Source of the DNA: Acidobacteriaceae bacterium
GTDB taxonomy: Bacteria; Acidobacteriota; Terriglobia; Terriglobales; Acidobacteriaceae
Assembly (NCBI GenBank): GCA_003170825.1
Contig: PMYL01000059.1
Span: forward strand, 136,647 to 200,646
Length of the DNA stretch: 64,000 nucleotides
Reading direction: 5' to 3'
The position numbers and the translations under genes are program-made. Numbering within the stretch: position 1 is the stretch's first letter; every line of letters begins with the position of its first letter. Positions 10,019 through 19,620 of this stretch are shown piece by piece. The notes beneath the pieces were generated by a model that saw nothing but the letters and a program-made list of their open reading frames with translations, was not told the origin of the DNA and searched no databases.

Positions 10019-11127
10019 TCTTTCTCAAGCTGATCGTGACCAACCTGCGCCGCCACCGCATCCGTTCGTTCATCAGTATCGCGGGCATCGCCTTCAGCGT
10101 CGCGGCCATGCTGACCGTGGTCACCATTCTCCAAGGCGCCATCGGCATGTTTTCCGGCATCCTGTCGAGCGATAGCGAGATCATCGTCTTCGAGCGCAAC
10201 GTCTCTGACCTTTTCTTCAGCAACGTTCCCGCTGCGGCGGTGGAGGAAATCTCCAGTTGGCCGATGGTGGCACATGCCGATCCGGTGCTCTTTGGCATTG
10301 TCTCCAGCGCCGATCACCCGGTCATCACCTGCTTTGGCGTAACCGCCGCCGATGCGCGCATCCGCAAGGCCACATGGCTCGCGGGAGATCGTCTCGCCTT
10401 CGCGCAACACTCCGATGATGTGGTTCTCGGTGAGAGGGCCGCGGAGTTCCTCGGCGCAAAACTCGATGACCATGTGCCCATCGGCCACGGAGTCTTCCAC
10501 GTCATTGGAATTCTGAAGACGTCCAACGGCTTTGAGGATGGCGGCGTATTCATGCCGCTCAACTCCGCGCAAAGCTTCTTTCACAAGGAAGGCGCCTCCT
10601 CGGTCATCACCGTCAAGCTGCGCAACAAGGACGATGCGGCCTTATTCAAGGCCATGGTCAAAGCGACGTTCCCCAACCTGATTGGGCTTGAAGACGCGGA
10701 GTTCACGCGCTCCTATTCGCAGTTCAGAATCCTCAAGGCGACGGCCTGGGCCATAGGCGGATGCGGCCTGCTGATGGGCGGCCTAGGCGTTGCCAACACC
10801 ATGATCATGTCGGTCTTTACGCGGATTCGAGAGATCGCCATCCTGCGCGTCTGCGGCTTTTCGAATACGCAGATTGCCGCTATGATCTTCGGCGAGTCCA
10901 CGGTAGTTTCTTTGTTTGGTGCGGCGCTGGGGCTGCTCACCGGAACCTGCCTTCTCCTTGTTCTCAAGCAGGTTCCCGTTCTCCACGGTTATGTTGACGT
11001 AACTATCCAACCTGTCGTCGTGCTGACGGTGATTCTGCTCGCCTTGCTCACCGGAATCGCCGGCGCACTCTACCCGGCAGCTTATGCCATGCGCATTCGA
11101 GCGGTGGAGGCGCTCCGCTTCGAATGA
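10015..11127 (+). CDS. ABC transporter permease, FtsX/MacB type
   Basis: N-terminal TM, extracytoplasmic core, three C-terminal TMs; 4-bp overlap with preceding gene (GTG start). Confidence 0.9.
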   Translation: MIFLKLIVTNLRRHRIRSFISIAGIAFSVAAMLTVVTILQGAIGMFSGILSSDSEIIVFERNVSDLFFSNVPAAAVEEISSWPMVAHADPVLFGIVSSADHPVITCFGVTAADARIRKATWLAGDRLAFAQHSDDVVLGERAAEFLGAKLDDHVPIGHGVFHVIGILKTSNGFEDGGVFMPLNSAQSFFHKEGASSVITVKLRNKDDAALFKAMVKATFPNLIGLEDAEFTRSYSQFRILKATAWAIGGCGLLMGGLGVANTMIMSVFTRIREIAILRVCGFSNTQIAAMIFGESTVVSLFGAALGLLTGTCLLLVLKQVPVLHGYVDVTIQPVVVLTVILLALLTGIAGALYPAAYAMRIRAVEALRFE

Positions 11128-11846
11128 ACCTACCCACGGCACAAGTGAGCAGCCAGCACCTGAGCAGTCAGGCCCGCGTCGTCCTGCGCGCCGAAGACGT
11201 GTGGAAGAGCTATGACGATGGGGCGATCTCAGTACTGAAGGGCGTGAACTTCGAGGCCGCCGAGGGCCAGACGGTTGCTCTCTGCGGCCCGTCGGGATGC
11301 GGCAAGAGCACGCTGTTGCATCTCTTTGGCGGCCTCGATTCTCCCGACCGCGGGCGCGTCTCGGTCAATGGAATTGAGGTCAATCGCCACCGCAACCTGC
11401 TGCGTCTCTTGCGCCACGAGGTGGGCTTCGTCTTTCAACTCCACAACCTGATTCCCGATCTCACACTCGAAGAGAATTGCCTTATCCCCACCGTGGCCGC
11501 GGGCGTCGGCCGTCGCACCGCGCAGGCGCGCCTGAACCAGCTTGCGGAACGCACCGGCCTGTCTCATCGGCTCGGTCACCGCATCCAGAAACTATCCGGC
11601 GGCGAGCGCCAGCGCACCGCGCTCTGCCGCGCTTTGATGAACCAGCCGAAGATTTTGCTTGCCGACGAGCCTACCGGCTCACTCGATGAACACACGAGTG
11701 GCGCGGTCTTTGAGCTATTGCTCGACACCGTTGCCACGGAGGGCGTGACCCTGGTGATGGCCACGCATGACCGCGGCCTGGCCAAGCGCTGCGACCGCTT
11801 GCTTGAGATGCGCGACGGGAGGATTCATGAGCCAGTCTCCGCGTGA
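11124..11846 (+). CDS. ABC transporter ATP-binding protein, LolD/MacB type
   Basis: Walker A GPSGCGKST, LSGGERQR signature, Walker B ILLADEPTGSLD. Confidence 0.95.
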   Translation: MNLPTAQVSSQHLSSQARVVLRAEDVWKSYDDGAISVLKGVNFEAAEGQTVALCGPSGCGKSTLLHLFGGLDSPDRGRVSVNGIEVNRHRNLLRLLRHEVGFVFQLHNLIPDLTLEENCLIPTVAAGVGRRTAQARLNQLAERTGLSHRLGHRIQKLSGGERQRTALCRALMNQPKILLADEPTGSLDEHTSGAVFELLLDTVATEGVTLVMATHDRGLAKRCDRLLEMRDGRIHEPVSA

Positions 11847-13155
11847 TTCGAACATTTCTCCCGGTAGCTCCCCGCAGGTTGTCGCCGCCGCAAGTCACGC
11901 CTTGTTCTGGCTCGTCTTTGCAAATTCCGTTGGCGTGATGATCGCGATTCTTCTGCTCTTTCCCGCACTCAATCGATTGCTGGGCGAATGGACCTATGGC
12001 CGCTGGATCATCGTGCATATGAATCTTGAACTCTACGGATGGACGAGTCTCCCCATGGCCGGTTTTCTCTTCAAGGTTTATGGCGCGGATCGCGGGCCTC
12101 TTGCGCAATGGTGCAGGCCTGTTCTGTGGGTGTGGTCCGCGTCGCTCGGCGTGGGGGCGTACTCCTGGCTCTCCGGCCACTCCAGCGGCAAGCTGTTTCT
12201 CGATTGGAGCGGCTACGCGCGCATCTTCTTCCCGCTGGCAATGATTGCCCTGTGGCTCTTGCTCGCCGCCTCGTTCGTCTACGAATGGAAGAATGCGGCC
12301 AACTCGACGCTCGCCGCGCGCGGCGCGAAGCTGCTTGGCCTCGTGCTTCTGCTGATTGTTCCCATCGTGATGTACATCGCTTCCAGCCCCGGCTTCTATC
12401 CGGCCATCAATCCCGACACCGGCGGGCCCACTGGAGCAAGCCAGCTTGAATCGTCTCTCATCATTGTGGCGATTCTGCTCATGCTTCCCTTCGGCCTCAC
12501 GCGGCGCAAAGCAGGGCATTCCCGGATAATTGCAATTGCCTGGGCAATCATGGCCGCGGAATTCCTCCTCTGCTTTGCGCTCGGCCGCGCCGACATCAGC
12601 CATCATCGCCCCGCGCAGTATCTCTCGCTCGGCAGCCTTCTCATCTGGGTGCCGCTCACTGCCGCCTATTATGCGGCCTTCGAGTGGCACGCAAACACAC
12701 GCCGCTGGCGCATCGCCTTCCTTTGCTGGTGGTCGGCGCTGGTCCTCACCGGCTGGGTTCTCTTTCTTCCCGGGATTCTCGACCACTTCAAATTCACCGA
12801 CGGTCTCGTTGGCCACTCGCTGTTAGCTATGGCCGGCTTCACATCCAGCCTGCTGATCTTCGTCCTGGTCCAACTGCTCGGTGAGGGCGGATGGATATTC
12901 AATCGCACGAGGTCTTTCTATGGATGGAACATTGCTGTCCTGGCGTACGTCGTGTTGATGTCGGCCGCAGGCTGGCGCGAGGGCTTTGACCCAACCTTTA
13001 CCATCGTGCCCGGAATGGCGCGCAATGCCATCTATATTCTTCGCCTCGTTGTTGGACTCGTGATGCTGGCCTCCTCCCTGGACTGGCTCATCGACGCCAC
13101 AACACTGCTTCGCGAACCCGCTCTTGTTCCCACAGCACAGGAGGTAACAGCATGA
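11827..13155 (+). CDS. Heme-copper oxidase (CcoN/NorB)-like subunit I homologue, apparently degenerate
   Basis: About 12 TM; HMNLELYGW (helix II-like) and HFKFTDGLVGHSLLAMAGF (helix X-like); ATG at 11827 preferred. Confidence 0.65.
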   Translation: MSQSPRDSNISPGSSPQVVAAASHALFWLVFANSVGVMIAILLLFPALNRLLGEWTYGRWIIVHMNLELYGWTSLPMAGFLFKVYGADRGPLAQWCRPVLWVWSASLGVGAYSWLSGHSSGKLFLDWSGYARIFFPLAMIALWLLLAASFVYEWKNAANSTLAARGAKLLGLVLLLIVPIVMYIASSPGFYPAINPDTGGPTGASQLESSLIIVAILLMLPFGLTRRKAGHSRIIAIAWAIMAAEFLLCFALGRADISHHRPAQYLSLGSLLIWVPLTAAYYAAFEWHANTRRWRIAFLCWWSALVLTGWVLFLPGILDHFKFTDGLVGHSLLAMAGFTSSLLIFVLVQLLGEGGWIFNRTRSFYGWNIAVLAYVVLMSAAGWREGFDPTFTIVPGMARNAIYILRLVVGLVMLASSLDWLIDATTLLREPALVPTAQEVTA

Positions 13156-13562
13156 GCCGTCCCATCCTCATCGGCTACCAGTTGCTTATCGGCTTCTCCG
13201 ACGCAATGACCGGCGCGCTGCTCATCATCGCTCCGGTATTCGCTCTCGGGCTCATGCGCTTGCGCGCGCCCGCCGATGCGCTGCCGTTTGTGTCGTTCAT
13301 CGGCGCGTTTGTTCTCTCCGTCGGCCTCGCCTGCCTTTATGGCGCTTTTGTGATTGCGCGCCGCGGGAGCCCGTGCAAGCTTCAAGTTGTCTGGCTGCTC
13401 ACGGCCATCACTCGCGCCAGTGTGGCCATCTTCGTCGTAGGGCAGATTCTGGCGCACACGCTCGGAGCGGGCTGGCTGAGTGTCGTCCTCTCCGATGGCG
13501 CCTGCGTTATGATTCAGGCCATTGGTCTGCGCAAAGGCTGGCTGGCCCATGTTGCGCGGTGA
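13152..13562 (+). CDS. Small four-TM membrane protein of unknown function
   Basis: Hydrophobic ORF with 4-bp overlap to upstream gene. Confidence 0.75.
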   Translation: MSRPILIGYQLLIGFSDAMTGALLIIAPVFALGLMRLRAPADALPFVSFIGAFVLSVGLACLYGAFVIARRGSPCKLQVVWLLTAITRASVAIFVVGQILAHTLGAGWLSVVLSDGACVMIQAIGLRKGWLAHVAR

Positions 13563-15495
13563 AAGGCGTACATCCGGATGGCAGGGCGCCAGCCTTGTCG
13601 CCATCACGTATGTCTATTTCCTGATCTTTGCGCAGTTTGCCTTTCTCAAGCGGCTCGCTAGCCTCGGCGTTGCCGGCGCACACTTGACCTCCGTGATGGC
13701 GGCGATGGCCGTCGGCGGAATTCTGCTTAGCTTGCTTGCGCCGCGGCTGAGCCTCTGGCCCTCGCCAAACCTGCGGCTCCGCGTTGGACTCAGTGCTTCG
13801 TGTGCGGCGGCGTTCCTTTCGCTTCTTCCGCTCGGCCTCGTCGCGAGCATGGCTGTTTCGTTCCTGATTGGCGCCGGGCTGGGCCTGCTCACCGTCACGC
13901 TTGTCACTCACCTGCGCCAATGGACGGGCAATCGGTTTCCGCTTCTGCTTGTCGGCCTGGGCACCGGCGTAGGCTATCTTGTCTGCAACCTTCCCCCATT
14001 CTTCACTGCCTCCGCAGAGGTACAGGCCGCAACGGCAGGCGTGTTGTGTCTCGCTGGAATCTTAGTAACTCTGAGGCCAACGCGTATAACTCCAGAAGAT
14101 GCGGAGATTCCTCCGCAACCTGCTGTCTCATTTCTCCGCGTGCTGGCTTGCTTCACGGCGCTAGTCTGGCTCGATTCCGCAGCTTTCTTTATCATTCAGA
14201 ACACTCCAGAGTTGAAGGCCGGAACATGGGAGGGATCGGCTCACCTCTGGGCAAACGGTTTGATTCATCTTGCAGCAGCACTTGCAAGCGCATGGTTCCT
14301 GCGCCGCCGGGGTCTCTCGTTTGTTCTCTCTGTCGCGTTTCTCGCGCTTGGCTTCGCATGCCTGCTCCTGCTCGATCCCGGTCGCGCCCTTCTGGCATCT
14401 GTCTTTTATCCCATTGGCGTCTCGCTTTACTCGGTTGCACTTATCGCCTATCCCGCGCTTCTTGGCGCGGCCACTTCCACTGCGGAGCGTGGCCGCCAGG
14501 CCGGATGGCTCTACGCCATTGCCGGCTGGTCCGGCTCCGCCCTGGGAATCGGCATGGGCCAAAACCTCGGTTATGTTCCGCCGCTGTTTGTGCTGGCGGC
14601 AGGAGCCGTCATCCTACTGCCCCCGCTGCTCAAGTTTCTGCTGCAACGCAAGCGCGAACTGGCGTTGACCGTCGCCATGCTTCTGGCGGCCTTCTATCTT
14701 GATCGCATTCTTCTTGCCGTGCGCATCTCTCCGCCGCTGTCGCAGGTCGAGCGGGGCCGGCGGGTATACATCTCTGAAGGCTGCATCAACTGCCACTCCC
14801 AATTTGTGCGCCCGAACTCACCGGATGTTTTGATGTGGGGTCCGGCTGAGCCCCTTCAAGAGCTTCGGCAAGAGCAGCCGCCACTGATCGGAAATCGCCG
14901 TCAAGGACCCGATCTGGCTGAGGTAGGCAACCGCCGTTCCCCGTTGTGGCTCAGAGCCCATTTCTGCGATCCGTCCGAGGTCAGCGGCGCCTCCATCATG
15001 CCCTCGTATGCATTTCTCTTCCGTGACCGGAGGGGCGATGATCTAGTAGCCTATCTTCTGAGTCTCAAGACCGCCGGCGCCGAACAGCATCAAACTGCGG
15101 AGAGGCTTTGGTATCCCTCCTCTTCCGCCGTCGCTCAGGCCAATGCCAACGACGGTGAACGGCTCTTTCGCCGTCACTGCGCCACATGCCACAGCGCCGG
15201 CGGGCGTACGCGCCTGATCTGGCAAACCAACTTCAAGAGGCTGCCTCCCGATCTTGCGGTTGGGCCATTCTTCTATCTGCCCCCTTCGGGTCCGGCCGCT
15301 GAGCGCATCCATCGCCTTGCGCAGATCGCCAGGTTCGGAGTTCCCGGAACCGATATGCCCGGACATGAATACCTGTCCGACAACGACATTGCCTCCATCT
15401 CCCTATGGCCGCCATCTCCCTATGGTTGTCGGAACAGATCAGGCAACCGAGTCAAAACCCATAAGTACACCACCCCAAAAGGAGACAAACCATGA
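13549..15495 (+). CDS. Fusion: polytopic MFS-like membrane domain + CcoO-like monoheme domain + second cytochrome c domain; C-terminus frameshifted
   Basis: About 12 TM followed by GRRVYISEGCINCHSQFVRP...GPDLAEVGNRRSPLWLRAHFCDP...SIMPSYAFLF (CcoO-like) and CATCHSAGG; 17-bp duplication near the 3' end. Confidence 0.75.
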   Translation: MLRGERRTSGWQGASLVAITYVYFLIFAQFAFLKRLASLGVAGAHLTSVMAAMAVGGILLSLLAPRLSLWPSPNLRLRVGLSASCAAAFLSLLPLGLVASMAVSFLIGAGLGLLTVTLVTHLRQWTGNRFPLLLVGLGTGVGYLVCNLPPFFTASAEVQAATAGVLCLAGILVTLRPTRITPEDAEIPPQPAVSFLRVLACFTALVWLDSAAFFIIQNTPELKAGTWEGSAHLWANGLIHLAAALASAWFLRRRGLSFVLSVAFLALGFACLLLLDPGRALLASVFYPIGVSLYSVALIAYPALLGAATSTAERGRQAGWLYAIAGWSGSALGIGMGQNLGYVPPLFVLAAGAVILLPPLLKFLLQRKRELALTVAMLLAAFYLDRILLAVRISPPLSQVERGRRVYISEGCINCHSQFVRPNSPDVLMWGPAEPLQELRQEQPPLIGNRRQGPDLAEVGNRRSPLWLRAHFCDPSEVSGASIMPSYAFLFRDRRGDDLVAYLLSLKTAGAEQHQTAERLWYPSSSAVAQANANDGERLFRRHCATCHSAGGRTRLIWQTNFKRLPPDLAVGPFFYLPPSGPAAERIHRLAQIARFGVPGTDMPGHEYLSDNDIASISLWPPSPYGCRNRSGNRVKTHKYTTPKGDKP

Positions 15496-16070
15496 AGACC
15501 ATCGCACAATCTCTGATCCTCGCGCTCCCGCTGATTCTCGCCCCGGTTGCGTTCGCCCAGCATCAGACCTTCACCGTAAATCCGGATTCAAGCCATGTCG
15601 CCTTTTCCCTGGGCGGAAACGCGCACCACGTGGATGGAACCTTCCATGTGCAGAGCGGTTCGATCGACTTTGACCGCAGCGCGCAGACGATCTCAGGATC
15701 TGTCGTCGTAGCCGCGGGCAGCGGTAGCAGCGGCGATCAAAGCCGGGATAAGAAGATGAACTCCGACGTGCTGGACGTAGCCCATTTCGCCGATGTGTCC
15801 TTTGTTCCCAAAAGCTATCAAGGAACCATCGCGGCATCGGGCGATTCCACTATTCAGGTCAATGGTGTCTTCACCCTTCATGGCGCTCCGCATGACCTGA
15901 CGGTTCCCATGCAGATTCATATCGACGGAGCAACCCTCACGGCCAAGACGCACTTCACGGTTCCATACGTCCAGTGGGGTTTGAAGGACCCAAGCATCTT
16001 CATCCTCAAGGTTGCCAAAGAGGTTGACATCGACCTCACGCTGGAAGGGCGTCTGTCCTCTTCGAATTAA
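15492..16070 (+). CDS. YceI-family periplasmic protein
   Basis: Signal peptide; FTVNPDSSHVAFSLGG; SGSVVVAAGS; VNGVFTLHGAPHDLTVPM. Confidence 0.93.
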   Translation: MKTIAQSLILALPLILAPVAFAQHQTFTVNPDSSHVAFSLGGNAHHVDGTFHVQSGSIDFDRSAQTISGSVVVAAGSGSSGDQSRDKKMNSDVLDVAHFADVSFVPKSYQGTIAASGDSTIQVNGVFTLHGAPHDLTVPMQIHIDGATLTAKTHFTVPYVQWGLKDPSIFILKVAKEVDIDLTLEGRLSSSN

Positions 16071-16265
16071 GGCAGCAGATCGCTCCATCGCCTGGCTGCC
16101 AGCATCCAGCGCACCCAGGCTTACCATATCTTTTCCGGTGAGCCTGGTTCCGCTGGAAAGCCAAGTGAGATGCAACCCCGTCTGCTTGTGAGGGCCGCGA
16201 AGAGCGCGGCTGCGCCAGAGAGAACAGGTCAACCTGCCCACGTCGCGGAACTTGACACATATGTT

Positions 16266-16352
16266 TGGTGCCCGGAGGGGGATTTGAACCCCCACGGCCT
16301 TGCGGCCTGCGGATTTTAAGTCCGCTGCGTCTGCCAGTTTCGCCATCCGGGC
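16266..16352 (-). tRNA. tRNA-Leu (TAA anticodon)
   Basis: Minus-strand GCCCGGATGGCGAAACTGGCAGACGC...CTTAAAA anticodon loop...GGTTCAAATCCCCCTCCGGGCACCA; long variable arm, encoded CCA. Confidence 0.96.
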
Positions 16353-16502
16353 TGCGAAGGAATGGCCTGTACGCCTTATGGTACCTGAGGAGGCGGAGAT
16401 GCTTCCACGGAATATGAGGTCCGCCAGTATCTTCGCCGGAACCGCAAGGAACCTGGCAAGCAGGCGCCTGCCGGACCGGCCCAAACCCTGGGCGAAAAGC
16501 GC

Positions 16503-16766
16503 CTACTGAGCCCTGCGGAAGCAGATGTTCTCGCCCTCCAGGCGGTACTCCGCTGAGCAGGCGTCGCCGCCGCAGATCATCGTCTCTCCGCCGCAAAGTT
16601 GACGGCGCGTAATGAGCCCCAGGGTCCCGCAACGAGGGCAGGACATTACGGCCACAAACGGGTTCTGCGCATGACCCAGCTTGGCCTGGTTTTCCAGCAC
16701 GAAAACCGTTCCAGGGTCCATTTTTTCGGGAATCCATTCTTCCAGAAACTGCAAGTCGGTTGACAT
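16503..16766 (-). CDS. Small Cys-rich zinc-ribbon-like hypothetical protein
   Basis: CPRCG...CGG..C pattern; start MSTDLQFLEEW. Confidence 0.55.
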   Translation of the reverse strand: MSTDLQFLEEWIPEKMDPGTVFVLENQAKLGHAQNPFVAVMSCPRCGTLGLITRRQLCGGETMICGGDACSAEYRLEGENICFRRAQ

Positions 16767-17027
16767 CGTGCCCTCCAGTGGGTTGATGTAACCGAGCCGC
16801 GTCCAATGCTTCGGGCCGGCTCCGTTGTGCAACAACAGCAGGCTGCGAATGGCATTCCGGAGGCTGGGGGACCACCGGACGAACTCAGTGTTGCCGGGGA
16901 CGGGCAGGAAAGTCAACCGGAATCGAAACCGGGGAGTGTCGAGGGGGATTCCACAGCCCTCCACCCCCGCGACGAAGACCCCGCCGCGGCGGGCTGGAGA
17001 CCCCAGCCCGCAATGGAAAACCTCCCC

Positions 17028-19403
17028 TTACCGGGAGGCCCCCAAGCCTGTTTTGCCCTGGGAACCGGCAAACTCGTCGATCGCCTTGTAGGTTTCCTCG
17101 TTGCGCAGGATGGCCTCGACGTACTCGCGCGTCTCGGTGAATGGAATGGATTCCACAAACTCGTCGATGCCCTGGTAGGGGCCTGCGGACTGCCAGTCGG
17201 CCACGCGTTCATCGCCCGCGTCGTAGGCCGCCAAGGCATACTCCGTCACGCCGCCGAACTTGTCCAGAGTCTTGCGCAGATAGCGGGTTCCCAGGCGGAT
17301 ATTGGTGGCCGGGTCGAGCAGTTGGAAGGTCTCAAAGTGGCTGATTCCCTCCTCGCGCGCCATTGCCTTGCCCACCGATGGCAGCAACTGCATCAGGCCG
17401 TAGGCGTTGGCGTGGGAGATGGCCGAAGGGTTGAACTCCGACTCCTGGCGAATCAATGAGGCCACCAGGTAGGGATCGAGGTTGTTCTTTGCCGAATCGG
17501 CCTTGATCGTCTCCCACCACTGCTCGGGGAAAAGTATCCGCCAATAGGCCAGCGGGATGGACTTGATGGAAGCCGTTGCGGCGTAGGGGAGTGCCCGCTT
17601 CAGCGCCCGCATGGCGCGAAATGCCTCGCCATAGGAGGCATAAATCTGCGCCTCGGCCAGGGCGCTCCACGAAGCAGAGTCGGGATCGGCGGCAATCTCC
17701 TGCGCGATGTAGTCGTTCAACCCAGCATTGGCCAGCAGCCGCGCCTTGGCCAGGTGCGGGCTGTCGGCGGGAAAGCTCTCCTCCAGGGGAGGCACGGAGG
17801 GAGCCTCCAAGCGATCCAGTTGCGGCTGCGCCACCGGCTGCGCCCCCACTTGCGAATCGCCCAGTTCGGCCAGCCGCTGCCGGGCCATTTGAGCATAAAA
17901 GAAGTGCTGGTAAGCGCGGACCAGGGCGCGGTAGTTGGCCGCGGCATTGGCCGGCTTGTGATCCTGCGTCTCATAAAGCCGCCCCCGCCAATAGATGGCG
18001 GAAACCGTCTCCCTGGCGCCGGGATAGAGCCGGATCTGCTCGTCGAACAGGCGCGAGGCGTCGGCGTAAAGCCCCTGACGGTAGCTGAGCCAGCCCGCCC
18101 GCCAGTGCGCCGCGGGGGCGTTGGTGTTCTCAGGAAAGTGAGTGGCAAGATAGCTATAGTACTCGACCGCGGCCGGATACTCGCGGCGCAGCATGTACAT
18201 GTTGCCGCTTGAGTAGAGCGCCTCAGCCAGCCAGGGACTGCGGGGGAAGTTCGCCTCCATCCGGGTAACGATCTGCTGCTGATAGTCCACGTCGTTCCGG
18301 TCCCGGGCCAGTTCCATCAACAGATACAGCCGCCGGGCGCCGTTTTCGTCGCGGGTGTCGGCCAGAGCCTCAACCTGGGCCGTGCTCAGCCGCTTCAGTT
18401 TCAGGTCGCAGGCAGCCTCGGCCACGGCGAATCCGTTGCGGGCCTGCGCATCCAGGCCGGCGCCGCGGGCCAAAGCGCGATATTGCTCGGCGGCCTCCGC
18501 GTAGTGTCCGGCGTTGTAGTAGGCATCGCCCAGGCTGCGCAACTCTGCCGTGGTCAGGGTCGACTCGGCGCCCATCGCCGTCAGCCTGGCGCGCGCAATC
18601 TCCGCCTCCGGGCTCAATGGGTGGCCCAGCAACAGCCGCTTGAAGATGCGCTCGGCCTCTTGTGCCTGCCCCAGCGTGAACGCCACCTGCCCCTGCGCAA
18701 GCTGGAAGCCGGGACGGCTCGCGGCATCGAGGCCGGCGGCTTGTGCCAGCGCCTGCTGCGCGCCCGCGGCATTGCCCAAGGCCAGCAGCACGTTGGCCTC
18801 CAGTTCAGGCGCGTGGACATTGAAGATGCTGTCGGGATAGCGGCCTGTGAAGCCGTGCAGCAAAGCTTCGGCGGCTGCGTCGTTGCCGGCTTCATGGTTG
18901 GCCTCGGCGCCCAGAAAGTCCGCGTAGTCGGCCAGCACATCGCCGGCCAGGCGCGCCTGGCGCAGGCTTTCTGCGGCCTCGGCGTAGCGCTTGTCCACCA
19001 GATAGGCATGCCCCAGCGCCAGATAAGCGGCGGCCGCTGCCTCTCCGTTGTGCTTGTGCGCATATTTGGTTACGCCCGCATAGGCGGCAGGCGTGCGCAT
19101 GGTGGCCAGTTGCTGGGCCATGGGGCGCAGCTCGGTCGAGGCCACAAACGCCCGCTTGATCCGCGCCGTTCGCGCGCGCCGAGCCGCCTTGGCCTTTGGG
19201 CTTGAGGGCTTTTTGGCCTTCTTGCCCGCCTTGGCCGGTTTTGTCGTCTTTTTCGCCTTGGCTGCGGCGGAACCTTGCGGCTGCGCCGACGAATTGCCGG
19301 AGGTTTGAGCGGGAACGAGAGCCACCGCCATCAGCACGGCCAGAGCGCCGGCCAGCAATCGAGCCAGCCGCGGAATGTGAGTTGGGGAAGTCACGACCCT
19401 CAT
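17028..19403 (-). CDS. Soluble lytic transglycosylase (SLT domain with TPR repeats)
   Basis: LIRQESEFNPSAISHANAYGLMQLLPSVG and TPR-like N-terminal region. Confidence 0.93.
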   Translation of the reverse strand: MRVVTSPTHIPRLARLLAGALAVLMAVALVPAQTSGNSSAQPQGSAAAKAKKTTKPAKAGKKAKKPSSPKAKAARRARTARIKRAFVASTELRPMAQQLATMRTPAAYAGVTKYAHKHNGEAAAAAYLALGHAYLVDKRYAEAAESLRQARLAGDVLADYADFLGAEANHEAGNDAAAEALLHGFTGRYPDSIFNVHAPELEANVLLALGNAAGAQQALAQAAGLDAASRPGFQLAQGQVAFTLGQAQEAERIFKRLLLGHPLSPEAEIARARLTAMGAESTLTTAELRSLGDAYYNAGHYAEAAEQYRALARGAGLDAQARNGFAVAEAACDLKLKRLSTAQVEALADTRDENGARRLYLLMELARDRNDVDYQQQIVTRMEANFPRSPWLAEALYSSGNMYMLRREYPAAVEYYSYLATHFPENTNAPAAHWRAGWLSYRQGLYADASRLFDEQIRLYPGARETVSAIYWRGRLYETQDHKPANAAANYRALVRAYQHFFYAQMARQRLAELGDSQVGAQPVAQPQLDRLEAPSVPPLEESFPADSPHLAKARLLANAGLNDYIAQEIAADPDSASWSALAEAQIYASYGEAFRAMRALKRALPYAATASIKSIPLAYWRILFPEQWWETIKADSAKNNLDPYLVASLIRQESEFNPSAISHANAYGLMQLLPSVGKAMAREEGISHFETFQLLDPATNIRLGTRYLRKTLDKFGGVTEYALAAYDAGDERVADWQSAGPYQGIDEFVESIPFTETREYVEAILRNEETYKAIDEFAGSQGKTGLGASR

Positions 19404-19620
19404 CTCTTCACTCTAAGCTGCTTTCGCCAGCCGGTGTCCCACGGGAACCAGACGTGTTACCGCAAATTGCGCGAATCTGGCTCGGAGCACCCGCTCCGGT
19501 ATTCCGGATGTCGAAACCCGCCTGGTTTGGTTCCCTGCCCCGCCATCCTTTACACTCATCTTTTGCGGACCTGATGCGATCGCCGTCAGCCGGTCCCAAG
19601 GAATTCCGCAACCAACCTCC

